A DNA stretch of 8,422 bases, from assembly GCA_029940245.1 (NCBI GenBank), contig JAOZRF010000101.1, forward strand, positions 1 to 8,422, given 5' to 3'. A model generated the notes under the pieces. It had not been told where the DNA came from, searched no databases, and saw only the letters and a program-made list of their open reading frames with translations. The position numbers were made by a program, and so were the translations under genes. This document shows positions 1 to 6,084 of this stretch, piece by piece. This DNA comes from Desulfobacula sp. (GTDB lineage Bacteria; Desulfobacterota; Desulfobacteria; Desulfobacterales; Desulfobacteraceae). The stretch's first letter is position 1. Each line of letters opens with the position of its first letter.

Positions 1-55
1 CAATAATGCAAGCCTGACCCCACTCATCTGCCGGCCCCGAAAGTTGAGTTTGATA

Positions 56-84
56 TTGTAAAATATCCTAGGGCAATATATATT
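56..84 (+). promoter_or_regulatory. Possible promoter with overlapping dyad upstream of the siroheme/cytochrome/heme operon
   Basis: A sigma70-like pair can be read here: TTGTAA at 56-61 (4 of 6 to the -35 consensus), a 17-base spacer, and TATATT at 79-84 (5 of 6 to the -10 consensus). This lies 40 bp before the first gene. A perfect 6-bp inverted repeat, GATATT at 52-57 and AATATC at 62-67 with a 4-base gap, sits over the -35 element and could be an operator. In such AT-rich DNA both can arise by chance, so support is modest. Confidence 0.35.
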
Positions 85-124
85 AGTTTATTTATGCAAA
101 CAAGGGTTTAAATAAAGGATAACC

Positions 125-793
125 ATGAAATATTATCCCATTTTTCTTGACATCAAAGATAAAAATTGCCTTGTTGTAGGAGGAGGAGCTGTAGGTGTCA
201 GAAAGGCTGTAACCCTTGAAAAATGCGGAGCCAAGATAAAACTCATAAGTGATGAGTTTTCAACCAGGTTTGATGGATTACAAAAAACATCCATTTGTTT
301 TGTAAAAAAAAGATATGAAAAAGAAGATGTGAAGGGGATGTTTCTTGTTTTTGCTGCCACTAATAATGAGGATTTGAATCACCAGATAAAAAACGATGCA
401 TTAGAGTTCAATATCCTTTGTAATGTGGCGGATGCACCGGGGAAAAGTGATTTTCTGCTTCCTTCGACAGTGGACAGGGGCAACCTTATCCTGGCCGTTT
501 CAACATCAGGATCAAGTCCGGCCATGGCAAAGAAAATCAGGCAGGATCTTGAGTGCCAGTTTGGGCCGGAGTATGCAACATTGCTGCAACTCATGGGGAA
601 TATACGTAAAAGGTTCCTGGAATCAGGGCATAACCCGGATGTCAATAAGGCAATATTTCATACTTTGATTGAGAAAGGCCTTCTTGAGTTGATCCAGGCA
701 AATGATGAGATAAAAATTAATGCGGTTTTAAGTGAAATTCTTGGAAAAGGATTTACATATAAAGATCTTGTTTATTTAAGGAGTGATGAATGA
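125..793 (+). CDS. met8: Precorrin-2 dehydrogenase / sirohydrochlorin ferrochelatase (Met8p / CysG N-terminal type)
   Basis: This cytosolic enzyme oxidises precorrin-2 to sirohydrochlorin with NAD+ and, in the bifunctional members, inserts Fe2+ to give siroheme. The 222-residue protein has the family's Rossmann motif GGGAVGVRK at 19-27, the segment VFAATNNEDLN at 75-85, and the signature NVADAPGKSDFLLPS at 100-114. Asp103 lies where the family has its conserved catalytic Asp. STSGSSPAMAKKIR at 126-139 is the serine-rich loop seen in CysG. The C-terminal uroporphyrinogen methyltransferase domain of CysG is absent, so SUMT activity must come from another gene. The start is supported by AAAGGA at 114-119, five bases before the ATG. 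The stop overlaps the next start (ATGA), indicating translational coupling. In sulfate reducers siroheme serves dissimilatory sulfite reductase and is also the precursor of heme by the Ahb route. Whether it both oxidises and chelates cannot be decided from sequence. Confidence 0.93.
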   Translation: MKYYPIFLDIKDKNCLVVGGGAVGVRKAVTLEKCGAKIKLISDEFSTRFDGLQKTSICFVKKRYEKEDVKGMFLVFAATNNEDLNHQIKNDALEFNILCNVADAPGKSDFLLPSTVDRGNLILAVSTSGSSPAMAKKIRQDLECQFGPEYATLLQLMGNIRKRFLESGHNPDVNKAIFHTLIEKGLLELIQANDEIKINAVLSEILGKGFTYKDLVYLRSDE

Positions 794-1626
794 GTGTTCA
801 AACTGCCCAGATAGTGCTGCAGATAACAACCGTGCTCTATTTTATCAGCATGGCAGGGTATATTCTGTTTTTATTTAATCAAAAGAAAATCTACCAAAAA
901 ACCTCTTTTTGTTTGATTTCAATAGCTGTTGCGTTTCATTTTATCAGTATGGTGATTTACACTATGGCAACACGGTATGCACCCATACAGAATTTATCCC
1001 AGAGTTTATCTGTTGCTGCATTTTTCCTGGGCTGCATGTTTTTATTTTTTCAGTACAAATTTGATCTTAAAATGCTTGGGGTATTTGCTTCGGTGTTGCT
1101 GTTTGTCATTATGCTGGCAGTATTAATAATGGTTCCGGATGCACAGGTTAAGCAGAATGACATATTAAAAGGGTTCTGGTTTTATGCCCACATTTTTATG
1201 GTGTTTGCGGGAGATGCATCCCTTGCACTGGCATGCGGGGCTGGGATTTTATATCTGCTGCAGGAAAAAGGGATTAAGACTAAAAATCCTGGTTTCTTTT
1301 TTAAACGGCTGCCATCATTGGATCTTCTGGATAATGTCGGATATACCTGTTTAACAACAGGATTTGCCCTTCTTACCATCGGACTTGTGACAGGGTTTAT
1401 CTATGCAAAAACCATCTGGGGAAGATTCTGGAGCTGGGATCCAAAAGAAGTTTTTTCCGTGGGAATCTGGCTGATGTACGCAGCTTTACTCCATCTGCGT
1501 ATTTATTCGGGATGGCGCGGCAGAAAATCAGCGATTGTGACCATTATTGGTTTTTTGATCATCCTGTTCACATTTATAGGGGTAAACATGCTTTTGGGCG
1601 GATATCACCAGGCCTTTACAAAATAA
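790..1626 (+). CDS. ccsA: CcsA/HemX-family cytochrome c assembly membrane protein
   Basis: This 278-residue polytopic membrane protein of the cytochrome c assembly family has about eight hydrophobic segments, near residues 8-29, 40-60, 70-88, 95-116, 130-157, 186-206, 221-237 and 249-268. It carries the tryptophan-rich heme-handling motif WGRFWSWDPKE at 210-220. His50, His134, His235 and His273 (in GGYH near the C-terminus) are placed like the conserved histidines of CcsA. In system II cytochrome c maturation CcsA presents heme to apocytochrome at the outer membrane face, together with a ResB/Ccs1 partner that is not in this window. Members encoded beside hemA in other bacteria are often called HemX and have been linked to control of glutamyl-tRNA reductase levels, so that role is an alternative. 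The start at 790 overlaps the upstream stop and follows AAGGAG at 778-783. The family is clear; the exact role is less so. Confidence 0.88.
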   Translation: MSVQTAQIVLQITTVLYFISMAGYILFLFNQKKIYQKTSFCLISIAVAFHFISMVIYTMATRYAPIQNLSQSLSVAAFFLGCMFLFFQYKFDLKMLGVFASVLLFVIMLAVLIMVPDAQVKQNDILKGFWFYAHIFMVFAGDASLALACGAGILYLLQEKGIKTKNPGFFFKRLPSLDLLDNVGYTCLTTGFALLTIGLVTGFIYAKTIWGRFWSWDPKEVFSVGIWLMYAALLHLRIYSGWRGRKSAIVTIIGFLIILFTFIGVNMLLGGYHQAFTK

Positions 1627-1652
1627 AAAATGTAGAAAATAAAGAAAGAACA

Positions 1653-2930
1653 ATGCCAAAAATTATATTAATCGGTGCAAATCATAAAACAGCTCCTGTT
1701 GAGCTCAGGGAAAAATTATCTTTTTCCATTGAAGAGATAATCGCAGGCCTTGAATTATTAAATCAGGACAAAGATATTAAAGAATGCCTTATTTTTTCCA
1801 CCTGCAATCGGACAGAAATTTTATATATTCCTGAAACAGGTGAAAAGGTCGATAAAATCATTGATTTTATTTCGTATCATAAAAATATTGATATCTCTGA
1901 GTTTAAAAGTTCTTTATATGTTTATAAGGAAGATGAAGCTATCCTGCATTTGTTTAAGGTTGTATCAAGCCTGGATTCAATGGTTGTTGGAGAACCCCAG
2001 ATTTTAGGTCAGATCAAACAGGCCTATCGGACAGCGGTGGAAAATAATGCCTCGGGGGTTATGTTGAATAGGCTTATGCACAAAGCGTTTAATATTGCAA
2101 AAAAAGTCAGAAAAGAAACAGGGATAGGTGATAATGCAGTTTCCATAAGTTATGCAGCCATTGAACTTGCTAAAAAAATTTTTTCAGACCTATCCCAAAA
2201 AAGTGTCATGCTGCTGGGTGCCGGCGAGATGGCGGAATTGGCTGTGGAACACTTATTATCCAACAATGTGAAGCATATTATAGTCGCAAATCGAACCTTT
2301 AAAAATGCAGTTGATCTTGCTGATAAATTCAATGGACAGGCTATTAAGTTTGAAGAAAGGGAAGATGCATTAAAAACTGTCGATATTATTATCAGTTCAA
2401 CAGGCGCCACAGATTATGTGTTAACCGAGACCCAGGTCAAACAGGCCATGAAAAAAAGGCATCATAATACGCTTTTTTTTATTGATATTGCTGTTCCAAG
2501 GGATATTGATCCGAAGATAAACACGATTTCCAATGCCTATGTTTATGATATAGATGATTTGAAAAATATTGTGGAATCCAATATTGAACAACGGGGAAAA
2601 GAGACAATAAAGGCTGAAAGATATATTGAAGAAGCTGTAGTGAAATTCTTAAAATGGATGGAAAGCCTTGCCATCATACCCACGATTAAGGCGTTGAACG
2701 ACAAAATATCCACCATCGTAGATATGGAATGTAAAAAAACTTTTTTAAACTTGAAACACCTTTCACAAGAGGATAGGGAGGCTATCAGACGTATGACTCA
2801 GGCCATTGCAACCAGAACCATTCATGATCCTATCCTTTTTTTACGCAATACCGGTGACCATAGAGATGATTCCCTTTACCTCAATGTCACACGTCAATTG
2901 TTTAATTTAGACCTGCCTGAGGGAAAATAG
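1653..2930 (+). CDS. hemA: Glutamyl-tRNA reductase
   Basis: This enzyme reduces glutamyl-tRNA(Glu) with NADPH to glutamate-1-semialdehyde, the first committed step of C5-pathway tetrapyrrole synthesis. The 425-residue product is normal length for the family (E. coli 418). Visible motifs are GANHKTAPVELREKL at 8-22, STCNRTE at 49-55 with catalytic Cys51, HLFKVVSSLDSMVVGEPQILGQIK at about 99-122 with His99, and the NADPH-binding segment VMLLGAGEMAELA at 185-197. The C-terminal helical dimerisation domain is complete (IRRMTQAIATRTIHDP near 376-391). I chose the ATG at 1653 because the protein then begins MPKIILIGANHK, as in other family members. The open frame continues upstream into ccsA but that part has no family similarity. 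The ribosome site is weak (AAAGAAAG, 1641-1648). It sits 26 bp after ccsA and is probably co-transcribed, supplying precursor for the siroheme and heme uses of the two genes before it. Confidence 0.97.
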   Translation: MPKIILIGANHKTAPVELREKLSFSIEEIIAGLELLNQDKDIKECLIFSTCNRTEILYIPETGEKVDKIIDFISYHKNIDISEFKSSLYVYKEDEAILHLFKVVSSLDSMVVGEPQILGQIKQAYRTAVENNASGVMLNRLMHKAFNIAKKVRKETGIGDNAVSISYAAIELAKKIFSDLSQKSVMLLGAGEMAELAVEHLLSNNVKHIIVANRTFKNAVDLADKFNGQAIKFEEREDALKTVDIIISSTGATDYVLTETQVKQAMKKRHHNTLFFIDIAVPRDIDPKINTISNAYVYDIDDLKNIVESNIEQRGKETIKAERYIEEAVVKFLKWMESLAIIPTIKALNDKISTIVDMECKKTFLNLKHLSQEDREAIRRMTQAIATRTIHDPILFLRNTGDHRDDSLYLNVTRQLFNLDLPEGK

Positions 2931-2938
2931 AAAAAAGT

Positions 2939-2969
2939 GCTGATTAAAGGTGAGTGATGATTTAATAGC
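2939..2969. repeat. Imperfect inverted repeat between hemA and dksA
   Basis: GCTGATTAAA at 2939-2948 pairs with TTTAATAGC at 2961-2969 with one bulged G and a 12-base loop. It lies just after the hemA stop. It is AT-rich and no T-run follows, so it is not a convincing intrinsic terminator. It may be a weak mRNA 3'-end hairpin or chance. Confidence 0.25.
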
Positions 2970-3001
2970 TGGTTGGAATTGGCCATGGGGTCATTTAATT
3001 C

Positions 3002-3031
3002 TTTACATTTTGTTTAATTTTAGTGTATTAT
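3002..3031 (+). promoter_or_regulatory. Probable sigma70-type promoter of the dksA operon
   Basis: TTTACA at 3002-3007 (5 of 6 to the -35 consensus), an 18-base spacer and TATTAT at 3026-3031 (5 of 6 to the -10 consensus) lie in the 141-bp gap after hemA. Transcription would begin near 3037-3039, about 33 bases before the dksA start. This supports dksA, the PHP-RNase III gene and the radical SAM gene being one unit separate from the hemA operon. Confidence 0.5.
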
Positions 3032-3071
3032 TTTTTTTGGTTCCTGTAATTTAAGATAAAGGGCAAATACA

Positions 3072-3434
3072 ATGAAAAAAGAAGATTTGGGATTTTTTAA
3101 AATTCTTTTGACTGATAGGCTTAAAGATCTCCTTTCCCATGCTGACGATACTGTAACCGGTATGACAAAGCCAAAAGAAAATTTTGCCGATCCAACTGAC
3201 AGGGCTTCCCATGAATCTGAGAGAAGTTTTGAACTTCGTATCAGAGACCGAGAACATAAATTGATCAAGAAAATTAAAAAAGCGCTTGTACGTATTGAAA
3301 ATGAGACATTTGGAATCTGTGAGGGTTGTGGGGAAGATATTTCCATTCAACGGCTTAAGGCAAGACCTGTTACCACCCAATGCATTGATTGTAAAAACCG
3401 TGAAGAGGATATGGAGAGGGCTCTCGGAATTTAG
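3072..3434 (+). CDS. dksA: DksA/TraR-family RNA polymerase-binding transcription factor
   Basis: DksA binds in the RNA polymerase secondary channel and, with ppGpp, lowers initiation at rRNA promoters and changes others. The 120-residue protein has the coiled-coil tip motif DPTDRA at 40-45 (DxxDxA: Asp40, Asp43, Ala45), needed for activity in E. coli. A charged helix follows (ELRIRDREHKLIKKIKKAL, 54-72), then a four-cysteine zinc finger with Cys83, Cys86, Cys104 and Cys107. The finger sequence GICEGCGEDISIQRLKARP closely resembles E. coli DksA. It is shorter than E. coli DksA (151 residues), mainly at the N-terminus. AAAGGG at 3058-3063 precedes the ATG by eight bases. The TAG stop is followed after 18 bases, in the same frame, by the TTG start of the PHP-RNase III gene. 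Confidence 0.95.
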   Translation: MKKEDLGFFKILLTDRLKDLLSHADDTVTGMTKPKENFADPTDRASHESERSFELRIRDREHKLIKKIKKALVRIENETFGICEGCGEDISIQRLKARPVTTQCIDCKNREEDMERALGI

Positions 3435-3452
3435 CCTGCACAAGATAGTTTA

Positions 3453-5006
3453 TTGATTGATCTTCATGTACATTCTACAGCTTCGGACGGGTCTTTTTCT
3501 CCTTTAGAAATTATGGCCATGGCTAAAAGGGCTGAGGTCCGAGCCATTTCAATAACAGATCATGATACCATAGACGGTGTTAAGGAAATTTTAAAATATC
3601 CTTTGCCCCCATCTCCTGAATTTATCACCGGGGTTGAAATTAGTTGTGAGCCTCCATCAGAGTTCAGGGAAGTGGGAAGCGTTCATCTTTTGGGCTATGG
3701 GTTCAGTATTTATGATAAAAAGCTTAATTCTATTTTTGATGATGCAAAAATATCCCGTGCCCAGAGAAATCCAAAAATTATTGAAAAATTAAACAGCCTT
3801 GGATTTGATATCACTGTGGAGCAGGTTGAGAATCGGTTTGGCGCTGATCAGACAGGTCGCCCCCATATTGCAGAGTTTATGATGGAAAAAGGATATGTCA
3901 AAACCTTTAAAGAAGCATTTGATAATTATCTTGGAAAAGACAAAATAGCTTATGTGGACAAACATAAGGTCTCCTGCCGGCAGGCAATTCAAACGATTCG
4001 TAAGGCAGGCGGGATTTCGGTTCTGGCTCATCCTGGCCTGTTGAGGTTTAATAAGAGTAATCAGATCGAAAATTTTATTGATGCCCTTATGGCCGATGGC
4101 CTTGCAGGAATAGAGGTCTACTATACAGATCACGATGATTTGATGACATCTTTTTATAAAGACCTTGCAGATCAAAAGAAGCTTATGATGACAGGAGGTT
4201 CGGATTTTCATGGCTCATTTAATCAAGGTGTTCATCTTGGTTCGGGTAAAGATAATCTGAATATTGAATATTCTTTGTTTAAAGCATTAACCTTTAAGTT
4301 GGAAGAAATCAAAGAAGAATATTTAGATTCCAGCATCCTTGAGAATAATATTGGATATTCATTTAAAGATGAGTCATTGTTGCATAATGCATTGTGTCAC
4401 AGGTCTTATTTAAATGAAAATAAAGAGTCGTGTTTTTGTGATAATGAACGGCTTGAATTTTTAGGAGATGCTGTTTTAGGGTTATGCATTGGACACTTGC
4501 TCATGGAAAAAAGTCCATCAAAAAATGAAGGGGAACTTTCAAAGCTAAGAGCCAACCTTGTCAGTGAACCCGCGCTTGCTGATATGGCAAGGGTTATTGA
4601 TCTTGGAAGGTTTGTCAAACTTGGAAAAGGAGAAGCCGTTTCCAGGGGATTTGATAAAAATTCCATATTATCAGATGCCTATGAGGCTGTTATTGCAGCT
4701 ATTTATCTGGATGCCGGGTTTGATACGACATATAGACTGATACATGATCTTTTCAAAGAGAGCCTTGAAAAAAATTTGGTTAATGAAGAAAATATAGATT
4801 ATAAAAGCATGTTGCAGGAATTTGTTCAGGAACATTGTGCAACAACACCCCAATATGAAGTTCTCAATGAGATCGGTCCTGATCATGATAAAACCTTTGA
4901 GATCAGCTTAAATATTTTTGATATCCATTCCAAGGGTTTTGGGAAAACAAAAAAAGCAGCAGAGCAGGATTCTGCAAAAAAAGCCTTAAAGATGCTAAAA
5001 AAATAA
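3453..5006 (+). CDS. rnc: PHP phosphoesterase (RNase AM/YciV-like) fused to ribonuclease III
   Basis: This one continuous 517-residue frame encodes two complete enzymes. Residues 1 to about 285 are a PHP-domain phosphoesterase of the YciV/TrpH type. Metal ligands are visible in HVHSTASDG (5-13), TDHDT (35-39), GVEIS (60-64), His78, AHPG (192-195) and GSDFH (249-253), with the family insert RPHIAEFM at 136-143. Residues about 295-517 are a full RNase III. Its signature is NERLEFLGDAVL at 331-342, with catalytic Glu332, Glu335, Asp339, Asp408 and Glu411. A dsRNA-binding domain spans about 449-516 and ends KTKKAAEQDSAKKAL. The linker is under 10 residues. RNase III cuts double-stranded rRNA precursors. 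E. coli RNase AM (YciV) is a 5'-to-3' exonuclease that trims rRNA 5' ends, and relatives hydrolyse 3',5'-nucleoside bisphosphates. The start is TTG at 3453 with no clear Shine-Dalgarno: an in-frame stop 18 bases upstream excludes a longer form, and the metal-binding HxH follows at once. No ATG or GTG lies between residues 246 and 351, so a separate RNase III start is unlikely. Domain calls are firm; joint rRNA processing is inference. Confidence 0.95.
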   Translation: MIDLHVHSTASDGSFSPLEIMAMAKRAEVRAISITDHDTIDGVKEILKYPLPPSPEFITGVEISCEPPSEFREVGSVHLLGYGFSIYDKKLNSIFDDAKISRAQRNPKIIEKLNSLGFDITVEQVENRFGADQTGRPHIAEFMMEKGYVKTFKEAFDNYLGKDKIAYVDKHKVSCRQAIQTIRKAGGISVLAHPGLLRFNKSNQIENFIDALMADGLAGIEVYYTDHDDLMTSFYKDLADQKKLMMTGGSDFHGSFNQGVHLGSGKDNLNIEYSLFKALTFKLEEIKEEYLDSSILENNIGYSFKDESLLHNALCHRSYLNENKESCFCDNERLEFLGDAVLGLCIGHLLMEKSPSKNEGELSKLRANLVSEPALADMARVIDLGRFVKLGKGEAVSRGFDKNSILSDAYEAVIAAIYLDAGFDTTYRLIHDLFKESLEKNLVNEENIDYKSMLQEFVQEHCATTPQYEVLNEIGPDHDKTFEISLNIFDIHSKGFGKTKKAAEQDSAKKALKMLKK

Positions 5007-5037
5007 ATTCAGGATGGTTTGAATAGAGGATTCATTA

Positions 5038-6072
5038 ATGGCTCAGACAGAAAAACCCCTTGTTATTCCTGTATTCATTCCCCATTCCGGATGTCCTCAT
5101 CAATGCGCTTTCTGCAATCAATCAATTATTACCGGCCAAAAATCAAGGCTGCCGGATAAAACTGATATTCATAATATCGTAAGTCAGTATTTAAAGTATA
5201 GAGGAAAGCGGGAGTGGGTGGAACTTGCTTTTTTCGGAGGCAATTTTTTGGGACTGCCTCACGATATGATCATTCAATTGCTGGATATGGTTCAGCCTTA
5301 TATTAAAGGGAAAAAAATTGATGGCATACGATTTTCCACCCGACCGGATACAATTACCCGAACAACACTGGAACTTGTAACGCCTTACAATATATCTGCC
5401 GTTGAACTGGGTGTTCAGTCAATGAACGATAAGGTATTGTTAAAATCAAAAAGAGGTCACACCAGCATGGATACGATAAATGCCCTGGGTCTTTTGAAGG
5501 CATATCCATTTAAAATTGGTGTTCAGGTGATGGTTGGGTTGCCGGGTGATACAAACGTCTCTTTATTTGAAAGTACGAAAAAGGTGGCGTGCCTTGCCCC
5601 GGATTTTGCAAGAATATACCCTTTAATGGTATTAAAAGGCAGCCTTTTGGAACACTGGTATTGCCAGGGCAGATATACGCCCTTGAGTCTTGAAAAAAGC
5701 ATCCGGCTGGTCAAAGAAATGCTTGGCATATTTAAGGCGGCCGATGTCAAAGTGATTCGCATGGGGCTTCAGGCTTCCGACATGATGGAAGATGAATCAA
5801 TGGTGCTTGCCGGCCCATGGCATCCAGCCTTTGGCCATCTGGTTCTTTCTGAGATTTTATATGATATTGCCTGCAATAAGATAGATCAATACCAGGGGGG
5901 GGCAAAATCCAGGAGATTTTTTTTAAGCGTTCATCCAAGATCAGAATCACGATTAAGGGGTAATAAAAATATTAATTTAAAAAGGCTGAATCAGCGGTAT
6001 TCGGAGTCTGATTTTTCAATCAGCGTTGATGAGATGATCCCGCTTAACCAGTTAAAGATAGGTGAACTATAA
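5038..6072 (+). CDS. Elp3-like radical SAM protein encoded beside RNase III
   Basis: This 344-residue radical SAM enzyme has its [4Fe-4S] cysteines at 19, 23 and 26 (CPHQCAFC, the CxxxCxxC pattern). It also has a glycine-rich SAM-binding segment FFGGNFLGLP at 65-74, RFSTRPD at 98-104, VELGVQS at 122-128 and VGLPGDT at 166-172. These match the Elp3/oxygen-independent coproporphyrinogen oxidase-like superfamily. No GNAT acetyltransferase domain follows, so it is not a full Elp3. From memory, similar proteins sit directly after rnc in many Firmicutes, which fits its place here. The substrate is unknown; an RNA-related target is suggested only by context. AGAGGA at 5025-5030 lies seven bases before the ATG, and the gap to the upstream gene is 31 bp. 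A run of eight G (5895-5902) and then eight T (5917-5924) lies in the coding sequence just before the last 55 or so residues. Confidence 0.87.
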   Translation: MAQTEKPLVIPVFIPHSGCPHQCAFCNQSIITGQKSRLPDKTDIHNIVSQYLKYRGKREWVELAFFGGNFLGLPHDMIIQLLDMVQPYIKGKKIDGIRFSTRPDTITRTTLELVTPYNISAVELGVQSMNDKVLLKSKRGHTSMDTINALGLLKAYPFKIGVQVMVGLPGDTNVSLFESTKKVACLAPDFARIYPLMVLKGSLLEHWYCQGRYTPLSLEKSIRLVKEMLGIFKAADVKVIRMGLQASDMMEDESMVLAGPWHPAFGHLVLSEILYDIACNKIDQYQGGAKSRRFFLSVHPRSESRLRGNKNINLKRLNQRYSESDFSISVDEMIPLNQLKIGEL

Positions 6073-6084
6073 TTTTTGTGTCGC

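Noticed and set aside
1512..1652. N-terminal extension of hemA by 47 codons into ccsA
   Set aside because: The extra residues have no similarity to glutamyl-tRNA reductases, overlap the C-terminal codons of ccsA, and the ATG at 1653 gives the exact family N-terminus.
3432..3434. TAG between dksA and the fusion gene as a pyrrolysine codon
   Set aside because: dksA ends at its normal family C-terminus here, TAG is also the plain stop of hemA and mrcA, and no pyrrolysine genes are visible.
3020..3443. Minus-strand open frames opposite dksA
   Set aside because: They are antisense to a gene with full family motifs, show no recognisable domain, and have no clear ribosome site.
6008..6023. Hairpin CTGATT-TTTC-AATCAG as a terminator for either gene
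   Set aside because: The stem is only 6 bp, lies inside the radical SAM coding region, and has no T-run after it in either direction.
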